DNA of 64,000 bases from Thermogemmatispora aurantia (GTDB lineage Bacteria > Chloroflexota > Ktedonobacteria > Ktedonobacterales > Ktedonobacteraceae): NCBI RefSeq assembly GCF_008974285.1, contig NZ_BKZV01000004.1, forward strand, positions 356,752 to 420,751, given 5' to 3'. Numbering within the stretch: the first letter of the stretch is position 1; the number at the start of each line of letters is the position of its first letter. Below, in pieces: positions 17,158 through 25,134 of the stretch. The translations under genes were made by a program, and so were the position numbers. The notes below the pieces were generated by a model, which saw only the letters and a program-made list of their open reading frames with translations, did not search any database and was not told where the DNA came from.

Positions 17158-17408
17158 GTACTCTTGACTCTTCCTCCTAGCCGTCCTTCTAACGGGCCTC
17201 ACGTGGCCTCCTTTCTCTATGGTCACATACCGGGCGCTTCGTGTCCAGTCCCTGTTATCGCCTCTGGCCGTCGCTCTATCGCTTCGCTTCCTTGCTCTGG
17301 TGCGGCGATGGCAGCGCTCTGGGCTAGTGGCGAGATGCCGAGGATCGAGGAGCCTGCTGGCCCCCTCTGAGCTTGATTTTCGGCCCGGCCTCGGGTACAG
17401 TTAGCTAC

Positions 17409-17431
17409 ATGATATATGATTCACGTATCAT
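17409..17431. promoter_or_regulatory. 23-bp palindromic operator (acyl-CoA ligase)
   Basis: Half-sites ATGATATATGA and TCACGTATCAT around a central T: the same palindrome as at 10135 and 10228 with a few changes. It lies 91 bases upstream of the ligase ATG and in the divergent spacer of the TetR gene. Confidence 0.7.
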
Positions 17432-17521
17432 ATTTTAGCATATCGGCCAAGAACCTGGGTAGCCGAGTCGCGGCTGGCGCTGGTGCGAGCCGCAAGAGTT
17501 TCCTCTGTGAGGAGGTCCTGC

Positions 17522-19072
17522 ATGGAGAAAACCTTTCTTGGTCTGGGCGAATGGTTGGAGCGCCGGACCCAGCTGACGCCCGAGAAGATTGGCCTGGTCG
17601 ATGTTGAGAGCGGGACCCGGCTGAGCTATCGCGCCTTGAACGAGCGGGCGCGGGCGCTGGCGATCCTGCTCAGCGAGGACTACGGAGTCGGCCCGGGCGA
17701 GCGCGTGGCGGTGCTGGCCTACAATGCGCCCGAGTATCTGGATGCCCTCTTCGCTGTGGCTCTGCTCGGGGCTATTCTCGTGCCTCTCAACTGGCGCTTG
17801 ACGATTCCTGAGCTGCTGACGATTATGCGCGATTGCGAGCCGCGCCTGCTCTTGCACGATGAGGAGCACAGTCAGCGGGCCAGCGAACTGGTAGAGGCGC
17901 TGACGTCTACCGCTGGGTCTGCAGGCCCGGCGCCACGCTTGCTCTCTTGGGCAGCCTTTCCAGGGGAGGATCAGCAACTGGCGGCGCGAGCGCATCCCTT
18001 TAGGAGTACCGACGGTGAGGAGCCGGTGCTCATTCTCTATACCTCTGGCACCACGGGCGTGCCCAAGGGGGCGATGCTCTCGCATCGAATGATTACCTGG
18101 AATGCCATCAATACACAAATCAGCTGGGGACTGCGCGATGACGATATCACGCCGACCTTTGCCCCCTTCTTTCATGCTGGCGGCCTGAACGTGTTGACGA
18201 CGCCGCTCTACCACTGTGGCGGCACCGTGGTTCTGCTGCGCTCCTCTGATCCAGCTCTGATCTTGCACACGATCGAGGCCGAGCGCTGCACGGTGGTCTT
18301 TGCTGTGCCAACCGTCTTTCAACTCATGCTGGAGCACCCGGCTTTTGCTACTACGGACCTGTCATCGCTGCGCTTCTGCGTGACGGGCGGCTCTTCGTGC
18401 CCGCTGCCGGTGATTCGGGGCTATGGAGAGCGGGGCGTGTTGCTGCGCCAGGGCTATGGCCTGACCGAAGTTGGCGTCAACTGTTTCAGTCTGGCGCCCG
18501 AGGATGCCCTGCGCAAAGCTGGCTCGGTGGGGCGCCCGGTCTTCCATTCGCGGGCGCGTATTGTCGACGAGCACGATCAGGACGTGGCGCCCGGCGAGGT
18601 GGGGGAGCTGGTGCTGGCGGGACCGCATGTCTGCTCAGGCTACTGGCGGCGCCCGGCGGAGACGGCGGAGGCCACACGCGGTGGCTGGTGGCATACCGGC
18701 GATCTGGCGCGCTGCGATGAAGAGGGCTACTACTACATCGTGGGGCGCAAGAAGGACCTCTTCATTTCAGGCGGAGAGAATGTCTATCCCGCTGAGGTGG
18801 AGGCCGTGCTACTCTCCCATCCGGGTGTGGCTGAGGCGGCGGTGATCGGCAGGCCAGACCCGCGCTGGGGCGAGGTGGGCCTGGCGATTGTGGTGCCGCG
18901 CGCGCCCGGCTCCCTGCGCTCTGAAGAGCTGCTGGCCTTCTGTGGCGAGCGCCTGGCCCGCTATAAGATTCCCAAGCAGATCGTCTTTGCCGAGGCCCTG
19001 CCGCGCAATGCGATGGGCAAGGTACTCAAGGCAGAGCTGCGGGCGCGCTATGTGCAGGAAGGAGAACAGTAA
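17522..19072 (+). CDS. Acyl-CoA synthetase (AMP-forming)
   Basis: A 516-residue member of the ANL adenylating superfamily that makes an acyl-adenylate and then an acyl-CoA thioester. The ATP-binding loop is 'LYTSGTTGVPKGAMLSH' near residue 180. 'RQGYGLTEVGVNCF' is the A5 motif, 'GWWHTGDLARCDEEGYYYIVGRKKDLFISGGENVYPAEVE' holds the A7-A8 hinge, and 'LPRNAMGKVLK' holds the catalytic lysine (A10). The ATG at 17522 follows GGAGGT; the open frame to 17483 lacks a site. Sequence alone suggests a medium- or long-chain or broad-range ligase. The operator shared with the PHB-type operon suggests acetoacetate or 3-hydroxybutyrate as a substrate, which would complete entry to acetyl-CoA (inference). Confidence 0.85.
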   Translation: MEKTFLGLGEWLERRTQLTPEKIGLVDVESGTRLSYRALNERARALAILLSEDYGVGPGERVAVLAYNAPEYLDALFAVALLGAILVPLNWRLTIPELLTIMRDCEPRLLLHDEEHSQRASELVEALTSTAGSAGPAPRLLSWAAFPGEDQQLAARAHPFRSTDGEEPVLILYTSGTTGVPKGAMLSHRMITWNAINTQISWGLRDDDITPTFAPFFHAGGLNVLTTPLYHCGGTVVLLRSSDPALILHTIEAERCTVVFAVPTVFQLMLEHPAFATTDLSSLRFCVTGGSSCPLPVIRGYGERGVLLRQGYGLTEVGVNCFSLAPEDALRKAGSVGRPVFHSRARIVDEHDQDVAPGEVGELVLAGPHVCSGYWRRPAETAEATRGGWWHTGDLARCDEEGYYYIVGRKKDLFISGGENVYPAEVEAVLLSHPGVAEAAVIGRPDPRWGEVGLAIVVPRAPGSLRSEELLAFCGERLARYKIPKQIVFAEALPRNAMGKVLKAELRARYVQEGEQ

Positions 19073-19121
19073 GGCTCCCAACCGGCAGGCAGATCTGGGG
19101 CTGGCTTTCAGGCTGCCTGGC

Positions 19122-20110
19122 TCAGCCGGGCAGCCTGAGCCAGACGCGAGGCTTCGCTAGGAGGTAGCTGATGGCTGGGTTCGTCTCCAGCTGCCGGCCC
19201 CAGGCCGTTAGCACAGTCCAGAGGCCGCAGAAATCTTCTTGCTGCATGTCAGCGATGGCCTGCTGGTAGAGACGGCTTAGCTCGGTCTCGCTGGCCAACC
19301 CCAGCTTGAGGTAGAAGGGGCGACCCAGCTCCAGGGTCATGACGGCATCCTGGAAGACGCTCTCATGGGCCGGGGTACCATAGGACCAGTCGATGGCGCT
19401 GGCGCGCAATCGCACATCCCGGAAGCCGGCCCGGCGTAAAAGAGGCGCCAGCATGGGGGTCATGCCGCCGTGTCGGCCATCGGCTGAGAAGCTCTGGCCA
19501 GCCTGTTTGAGACCCGCTGTGGCCAGGGCCATGAGCTGTTCGAATGCCAGACTATTGGTGAGCGGCCCCTCGGTCTCGGTCAGGCGAATGGTTCCCCCGG
19601 GTTTGAGCAGACGGCGGCACTCAGCCAGCAGGCGTGGCCAGGATGCTGGCAACATGAAGCTGGCCATGAAGCGCCCATTAATGAGATCGAAGCTGGCGTT
19701 AGGGAAGGCCAGTGCCTCCATGATGTTCATGGTTTGAAAGCGCACGTTGGTCAGGCTACGCTCTCTGGCGCGGGCGGTGGCGCGCTCAACGGCTCGCGCG
19801 CTGAGATCGATGCCTACCACCTCAACGGCGGGAAAGGCGGCGGCGACCTCAATGGCCCAACCGCCGGGGCACAGGCCAGATCGAGCACGCGCCCGCCAGC
19901 CGGTAGGGTGTGCCCTTCTTCTGGCAGGAGGCCCCCCATACCGGCGGTAATCAGTTGATCCTGATGAGCCAGGCGGGTCAGCTCAGCCTCATCTTCGGCA
20001 TTGAAAGGGTAAGTGGTGCCGGGAAGTGGCCTCGGCTCGGGAGCTGACTGTGGCTGGCTGCTTGCTGCTCGGTTGGCCAGAGACTGCCTCTGAACTTCGT
20101 GCTCGCTCAT
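19122..20110 (-). pseudogene. Class I SAM-dependent methyltransferase with a frameshift
   Basis: Two overlapping frames make one methyltransferase. The upstream part (to about 19870) gives 'GTTYPFNAEDEAELTRLAHQDQLI' and 'GGRVLDLAC', then runs into 'APAVGPLRSPPP', which is not family sequence. Reading the DNA with one extra G or C near 19866-19871 continues it as C-G-P-G-G-W-A-I-E-V and joins the second frame at 'VVGIDLSARAVERATARARE', completing motif I. The rest ('LLKPGGTIRLTETEG') is normal. The whole would be about 329 residues. The break falls in a CCGCCGGGG run, so it is either a real inactivating deletion or a sequencing or assembly error. The substrate is unknown. Confidence 0.75.
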
Positions 20111-20447
20111 ACGATCACTGCTCCTTCTTGGTGAGCATCTTGGAAGAGACGACAAGGCGCGGCTTTGTCCTTGGAGAGCGGCAGCGCTGCACGAGCAGAG
20201 CTTGAGCTTCTTCTTATGGCAGAGAGAAAAGTCTCTTTTTTCTCCTCTTTACAACCTGCAACTATCCCGGTCATTCTGCTAATATCTGCTGCTTCATAGA
20301 TATGTGGCATCAGCATAACATCGGTAACGCTGTATTGCAAGGGAGCGGCATAATCGGGAAGGATGAAACAGAGCAAAGGGTACAGCTGTCTTGGCCAGAC
20401 TTGGGCAAGAGAACGAGCAAGATGGGCGCCCCAGGTGATGGCGATGG
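20111..20447. other. Divergent intergenic region between two methyltransferase genes
   Basis: About 340 bases without a credible gene. The middle (about 20210-20350) is AT-richer than its surroundings and probably holds the promoter of the minus-strand methyltransferase, but I cannot fix its boxes. The plus-strand promoter is at its right edge. Confidence 0.4.
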
Positions 20448-20456
20448 TGCTATAAT
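20448..20456 (+). promoter_or_regulatory. Extended -10 promoter of the methyltransferase at 20505
   Basis: TGC followed by TATAAT (20451-20456) forms an extended -10 element. No good -35 box lies 16-18 bp upstream. The GTG start is 49 bases downstream of the -10 box. Confidence 0.5.
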
Positions 20457-20504
20457 AGCAAGGGACTTCTCCCGTGTGATATGTGAAGAAAGGAGGCACC
20501 GGAC

Positions 20505-21578
20505 GTGAGCGAAGCAGCAGAGAGCGGCGAGAAGCGGCGTCGCGTCCTGGTGCCCGTTCGTGAGCGGGCCTTGCGCGTCGAAGATCTGGTCGTCATCGAC
20601 GGCCATCGAACGCAGCGTCGCGTGCTGGCCGAGCGCTTGCAGGCGGGGGGCTATCGGCTGCAGCACACGCCCCACTTTCTCATGGCGGAGCGGGCCGAGG
20701 AGCCGCGGCGCCTGCTCGTGCACTTTTTCGCACGTCAGGAGCTGGATGCCGATCTTGGGGCCTGTTTTCTCGAAGAGTTGCGTCCTGCCGGCTGGCTGGC
20801 GACCCCTGCTGACCTGGCTCAGCTCTTTGCTGGAGTCATTGGTTCCTGTTCCCCCCGTGATCCGGCTCTGGCCTGGCGACGCTACGGCGAAAATACTCTC
20901 CAGCGCTATCGTCTTCTCCTGCAGAGCGCTCAGCCGCAGGAGCTGCCTGGACCAGCCTCGCCCATTGCCGTCTTCTCCAGCCTCTATCGTCGTGTCGCGG
21001 CCCTCATCGGGCGAGAGCCTGCCACTGCCGCTGGCACTCTGCTCGATGCCGGCTGCTCCTTCGGTTTTCTGCCTTTGCTGCTCGCCGAGGTCTGTCCCGA
21101 GTTGAGGGAGATCGTCGGTCTCGATCTGCTCCCCGACGCCTTTCTCGTTGCCCGTCAGCTAGCTGCTGAACGCGGTTGGCCGCAGGTGCGCTTTGTGCAG
21201 GCTGACCTGCGGGTGGCCGGCGAGCTGGCCCCGCTTGGGAGGTTCGACACAGTTGTGGCCCTGCACGTCCTGGAGCACTTCGGTCCCGAGGAAGGTGAGC
21301 AGGTCCTGAACAATCTGCTGGCGGCCACCAGGCGTCTCCTGGTGATCGCTGTCCCCTATGAAGAGCGGCCTGAGCCGGTCTATGGGCATCTGCGGGTCTT
21401 CTCGCCTGCCACCCTGGAAGCGCTGGGGAAGCGCTGTCTGGAGCGCTGGGGAGGACAGGGGGGACGCTACTGGTGTGAGGACTGCGCGGGCGGCCTGCTC
21501 ATTGTCGAGCGCAGCCAGGACGAGGCCGAAGCGGCGAGCACTGCCGCGACGCTCTCAGGAGCACCTGCTGAGGCTTAA
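20505..21578 (+). CDS. SAM-dependent methyltransferase, substrate unknown
   Basis: A 357-residue cytoplasmic protein starting at GTG, eight bases after AGGAGG. The C-terminal half is a class I methyltransferase: motif I 'LLDAGCSFGFLPLLLAEV' near residue 185, motif II acid in 'IVGLDLLPDAF', then 'VRFVQADLRVAGELAPLGRFDTVVALHVLEHF' and 'RRLLVIAVPYEERPEPVYGHLRVFS'. The N-terminal 150 residues ('LRVEDLVVIDGHRTQRRVLAERLQAGGYRLQHTPHFL') are not a domain I know well; this arrangement recalls methyltransferases that act on sugar-modified cofactors or oligosaccharides, but I cannot decide. It stands alone between an extended -10 promoter and the SorC promoter. Confidence 0.75.
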   Translation: MSEAAESGEKRRRVLVPVRERALRVEDLVVIDGHRTQRRVLAERLQAGGYRLQHTPHFLMAERAEEPRRLLVHFFARQELDADLGACFLEELRPAGWLATPADLAQLFAGVIGSCSPRDPALAWRRYGENTLQRYRLLLQSAQPQELPGPASPIAVFSSLYRRVAALIGREPATAAGTLLDAGCSFGFLPLLLAEVCPELREIVGLDLLPDAFLVARQLAAERGWPQVRFVQADLRVAGELAPLGRFDTVVALHVLEHFGPEEGEQVLNNLLAATRRLLVIAVPYEERPEPVYGHLRVFSPATLEALGKRCLERWGGQGGRYWCEDCAGGLLIVERSQDEAEAASTAATLSGAPAEA

Positions 21579-21650
21579 GGCGCCAGCGCCTGGCTGCTAG
21601 ACGCGAGCCTGCTCCGCCCTGCCGGGTCTCTGCGGCAGAGGCTGACGCGG

Positions 21651-21680
21651 TTGACAAGGGGAGTGCCTGCCTTTTACAAT
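21651..21680 (+). promoter_or_regulatory. Promoter of the SorC-family regulator
   Basis: TTGACA (21651-21656) and TACAAT (21675-21680) are 18 bp apart. The leader to the ATG is about 90 bases and contains the operator at 21692-21707. Confidence 0.7.
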
Positions 21681-21691
21681 ACTTCTCAAGG

Positions 21692-21707
21692 TTGCACGTT
21701 GGTGCAA
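21692..21707. promoter_or_regulatory. Operator-like inverted repeat before the SorC gene
   Basis: TTGCAC and GTGCAA form a perfect inverted repeat around GTTG, just downstream of the -10 box. The TGCAC core is shared with the operators at 27192-27227 and 31263-31288, which suggests autoregulation. Confidence 0.55.
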
Positions 21708-21774
21708 AGATCGGCGTTTGTGCCGAAACGGGCGTGCGAACGATCTCTGTTGCTCAGGGAAAGGGCACAACAGT

Positions 21775-22782
21775 ATGACTCAGGAAAGTGACGATATTTA
21801 TCTCCTGACCGAGGTGGCCAGCCTCTACTATGAAGAGAACTACACGCAGGAGCAGATTGCCAAAATGATCGGCATCTCGCGCTCCGGCGTTTCCCGCTTG
21901 CTGAGCCGCTCACGGGAGCTGGGTCTGGTTGACATTCATGTCCATCAGGTGCTGCGCACCTCTGCCGCCCTGCAAGAGGAGCTGATGGCGCGCTTTGGTC
22001 TGCAGGATGCGCAGGTGCTGGAGGCGGCGGAAGCGGAGGGGGTGGCGCTAGACCGCGTAGGGGCACTGGCGGCGCGCTATGTTGACCGGCGCATCCAGGA
22101 ATCGCACGCAGAGGGGAAGCGGCCCATTCGCACGGTCGGCATTTCATGGGGGACCTCAATGCTGGAGATGCTCAAAGCATTGCGACCCCGGCGGCGCCTG
22201 CCGCTCAACGTTATCCAGCTCATGGGCAGCGTTGACACCTCTGCCCGGCCCGACATCGATGGGCCGGAGATCGCCCGTCGCCTGGCGGATGCCTACGGTG
22301 GGCGCTGCTACTACCTGCATGCGCCCCTGCTGGTGGCCGATGCCACGGTGCGCGAAGGTCTGCTCAAGGAGCGCAGCCTGCGTCGCTCGTTCCAGATGAT
22401 GGAGCAGATGGACATGGCGCTGGTGGGCATCGGTGGCGCACGCCCGGAGGCCTCTGGTCTCTTCCGCGCTGGCTACCTGGATGAGGAAGAGCTGCAGGTG
22501 ATTCGCAGTCAAGGTGCCGTCGGCGATATCTGCGGCTGCTACTTTGATATTGAGGGCCGCCTCTGTGCCCAGGAGCTACTCTGTCGCACGGTAACCGTCT
22601 CGTTTGAGACCTTGCGCAAGGTCCCGCTGGTAATCGCCGTAGCGGCGGGTGCAGCCAAGAAGGAGGCCATGTTTGGGGCCTTGCGGACCGGCGTGGTCAA
22701 AGTGCTGATCACTGATGAACCGGGGGCGCGCGCCCTGCTGCAGCTTGCTTCCAGCCAGGAGCTGGCTCAGCTCCCTGGCTAA
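21775..22782 (+). CDS. SorC/DeoR-type (SorC family) transcriptional regulator
   Basis: A 335-residue regulator with an N-terminal winged or Sigma70-r4-like helix-turn-helix: 'YLLTEVASLYYEENYTQEQIAKMIGISRSGVSRLLSRSRELGLVDI' at about residues 9-57. The C-terminal sugar-binding domain of the SorC family follows ('VGISWGTSMLEMLKAL', 'VDTSARPDIDGPEIARRLADAYGGRCYYLHAPLLV', 'MDMALVGIGGA', 'GAVGDICGCYFD'). Such proteins bind phosphorylated sugars or polyols and control PTS or catabolic operons. Related TGCACA-type sites lie in its own promoter, before the acetoin-dehydrogenase-type operon and before the ispD-like operon, so it is the likely regulator of all three (inference). The ATG at 21775 was chosen over 21718, which overlaps the leader and operator region. 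Confidence 0.88.
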   Translation: MTQESDDIYLLTEVASLYYEENYTQEQIAKMIGISRSGVSRLLSRSRELGLVDIHVHQVLRTSAALQEELMARFGLQDAQVLEAAEAEGVALDRVGALAARYVDRRIQESHAEGKRPIRTVGISWGTSMLEMLKALRPRRRLPLNVIQLMGSVDTSARPDIDGPEIARRLADAYGGRCYYLHAPLLVADATVREGLLKERSLRRSFQMMEQMDMALVGIGGARPEASGLFRAGYLDEEELQVIRSQGAVGDICGCYFDIEGRLCAQELLCRTVTVSFETLRKVPLVIAVAAGAAKKEAMFGALRTGVVKVLITDEPGARALLQLASSQELAQLPG

Positions 22783-22929
22783 GCCAGGTGCTCGCCCGCC
22801 TCGCCTGCCTGAGAAACCAGGGGACGGTGCCGCGCCGTCGAACACAGTGAGTGGGCGCCAGGCCCGCGCCGTGCTCGATCAGTCTGTCGTCCGTCCCCTC
22901 CTCCGTTCAGAGTACCACTCTGTCACCTC

Positions 22930-23214
22930 CTATGAAGAGGGAGGCAGAGCTTCCTCGGCAAAGTCGCGCTCGATCAGGTCGACCAGGGCCGCAACGGCCT
23001 GCTGCTCGTCTTCGCCTTCGGCGGTGATCTCCACCTCGGTGTTCTTCCCCACGGCCAGCGTCAGAATCAGGACCAGGCTCTTGGCGTTGACGCTCTTGCC
23101 TTTGCTGCTGATGGTGATTTTGCTCTTGAACTGATTGGCCAGCCTGACGAATTGCGCTGCAGGGCGGGCGTGCAGGCCAACCTCATTGCGCACAATGGTT
23201 TTTGCTTGCTGCAT
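22930..23214 (-). CDS. ptsH: Phosphocarrier protein HPr
   Basis: A 94-residue cytoplasmic phosphocarrier of the PTS, which passes phosphate from enzyme I to the IIA proteins. From the ATG at 23214 the active histidine is exactly His15 in 'NEVGLHARPA', with Arg17 next to it. The regulatory serine is exactly Ser46 in 'GKSVNAKSLVLIL', as in HPr proteins controlled by HPr kinase. An AAGGAGAGAGG site precedes this ATG; the longer frame to 23271 has none. It follows the acetoin-dehydrogenase-type genes on the same strand after about 290 bases and presumably serves the two PTS systems nearby. No enzyme I or HPr kinase gene is in the window. Confidence 0.93.
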   Translation of the reverse strand: MQQAKTIVRNEVGLHARPAAQFVRLANQFKSKITISSKGKSVNAKSLVLILTLAVGKNTEVEITAEGEDEQQAVAALVDLIERDFAEEALPPSS

Positions 23215-23508
23215 GCACCTCTCTCCTTCAGTCGGTGGTAGAGCACTCTGCTCCAGAGGACAGTGTACCATCTCTGCCGCTCTCTGTCGCCTCTCTGGGG
23301 CCAGCGCCGGAGCAACCCGCGATCAGAGCCGTGGGCACCGATGAGGACCGTTCACCCTGCCTGCTGGCGGATGAAGGCCCGGCACCGGTGCCCACTCCTG
23401 TTGCTGAACGGGGGGAGTGGCCAGATAGTGCCTCTATTCCGTCCGCTCGTCGAGAGCGCCGCCGTGCCTTCGACAGGGCCTCCTGGACCAGCCGAGCCGC
23501 AGCTGCGC

Positions 23509-25068
23509 TTAGAGCAGTAAATAGGGGTTTTCCAGCAGCTGCTTGCAGCGCTGCAGGAAGCGGCTGCCTGTAGCCCCATCGAGGACGCGGTGGTCGGCGG
23601 AGAGCGAGACCTTCATCACGGGGCGGATCTCCAGATGGGCCGTCGGCTCGGCTGGGCCATCCTTGCGCTCTTCGACGACCACGCCGCGCCGCGTCACCTT
23701 GCCGACGGCGAGGATGGCGCTCTGGCCCGGGGGAATGATAGCGTGGAAGGTATCAATGCCGTACATGCCCAGGTTGGAGATGGTGAAGGTGGCTCCGCTG
23801 AGGTCGTCGGGTGAGAGCTTGCCGGCCCGTGCTCCCTCCACGAGACGGCGCAGATTGCGGGCCAGTTCAGGCAGGCTCTGGCGATCGGCATAGCGGAGGA
23901 CGGGTGTCAGCAGAGATTGGCCGGTATCGACGGCCACGCCAATGTGAACCGCGCGCCAGCGGCGAATAACCTCCTTGCCTGGGCCGCGGCTATCGTCGAG
24001 CGTGGCATTGACCTCGGGAGAGGCACGCAGAGCAGCAGCCACCGCGCGAATGATGATGGCCGTCAGGGAGGGGACCTCTTCGCCCTGGGCTGCGAGGCTG
24101 GCGGCCAGGCGCTGGCGACAGCGTTCCGCCTCGCTCATATCGATCTCCAGGTCAAGATAAATATGGGGCATGGTAGTGACGCTGGCCAGCATGCGCTGCC
24201 CGATGAGGCGCCGCGTCGGCGAGAGTGGGATGACCTCGGCCTCCTCGCTCTCTGCTGAGGTGGCCACAGGCGTGGGCGCTGCAGGAGCCTGTGACCGGGA
24301 CTGGGCCACTGCCGCACTGGCCGTGGCGCCATCGACCGGGGTGCTTTGAACCGTCTCCTGCTGCTGGCGGAGCGCCAGGGCTGTCTCGACATCGGCGCGC
24401 GTCACCTTCTCGCCTCTCTTCTGCTCGGCCAGAGCCGCCAGGTCTACCTGATGCTCGCGAGCCATCTTGCGCGCCAGCGGCGTGGCCCGCACCTCTGGGC
24501 CTGCCTGCTGAGCCGGCTGGGTGGCCACGAAGGCCAGGATATCGGCGCGCGTCAGCGGAGGCTCGAAGCCAGCCGCTACCACGGCGCGCAAATCGACGGC
24601 GTGCAAAGCCGCCTCGCGCTTGGCTGCGGGCGTACTGGCGATGCGCGTTTCTTCCGTGGGTGCCTCTGCCGGGCTGGACGGGGCTGAGACTGCGGTTGAG
24701 GAAGGAACGTCGGCGGCAGGAGAGGAGAGAGAAGGATGCTCCTGGCGATGGGCGGAGGCCACAGCCGCAGTGGCAGCCGAGCTAGCAGCAGCGGCAGCAG
24801 CAGCCGGATCGCGCCCCTCCGCCAGCAAGAGGGCCAGCGGGGCGCCCACCTCCAGTGTCTCCTCCTCGCCGGCCAGAATCTTCAGGAGCTGACCCGTACA
24901 GGGGGCCTCGACCTCCAGAGCGACCTTATCGGTCATCACCTCGACCAATGGCTCCCCTTTCTCAAAGCGCGCCCCCTCGCTGAGAAGCCAGCGCACCACC
25001 GTGCCTTCGGTCATCGTCATGCCCAGCTTGGGCATTGTCAGCGTACGTTGCTCATGCTGCGTCTGCAT
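23509..25068 (-). CDS. Dihydrolipoamide acyltransferase (E2) of a 2-oxoacid/acetoin dehydrogenase complex
   Basis: The E2 core carries acyl groups on a swinging lipoyl arm and transfers them to CoA. Residues 8-85 form one lipoyl domain, with the modified Lys48 in 'LVEVMTDKVALEV'. After an Ala/Ser/Pro linker, two peripheral-subunit-binding-like segments follow: 'STPAAKREAALHAVDLRAVVAAGFEPPLTRADILAFV' (about 145-185) and 'ATPLARKMAREHQVDLAALAEQKRGEKVTRADVETAL' (about 197-235). The catalytic domain from about 285 ends with the active-site motif 'SADHRVLDGATGSRF'. At 519 residues it is longer than most AcoC proteins. It is the third gene of an E1alpha-E1beta-E2 operon; no E3 gene is nearby. Confidence 0.93.
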   Translation of the reverse strand: MQTQHEQRTLTMPKLGMTMTEGTVVRWLLSEGARFEKGEPLVEVMTDKVALEVEAPCTGQLLKILAGEEETLEVGAPLALLLAEGRDPAAAAAAASSAATAAVASAHRQEHPSLSSPAADVPSSTAVSAPSSPAEAPTEETRIASTPAAKREAALHAVDLRAVVAAGFEPPLTRADILAFVATQPAQQAGPEVRATPLARKMAREHQVDLAALAEQKRGEKVTRADVETALALRQQQETVQSTPVDGATASAAVAQSRSQAPAAPTPVATSAESEEAEVIPLSPTRRLIGQRMLASVTTMPHIYLDLEIDMSEAERCRQRLAASLAAQGEEVPSLTAIIIRAVAAALRASPEVNATLDDSRGPGKEVIRRWRAVHIGVAVDTGQSLLTPVLRYADRQSLPELARNLRRLVEGARAGKLSPDDLSGATFTISNLGMYGIDTFHAIIPPGQSAILAVGKVTRRGVVVEERKDGPAEPTAHLEIRPVMKVSLSADHRVLDGATGSRFLQRCKQLLENPYLLL

Positions 25069-25134
25069 CGCGCCGTCACCTCTGCCTTGTCTGCTTAGCT
25101 GGATTACCTGGGACTGCCCGGCGGCTGAGCCAGC

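Noticed and set aside
23392..23420. Seven-base inverted repeat between the HPr and E2 genes as a terminator
   Set aside because: Short stem with a 15-base loop and no U-tract; too weak.
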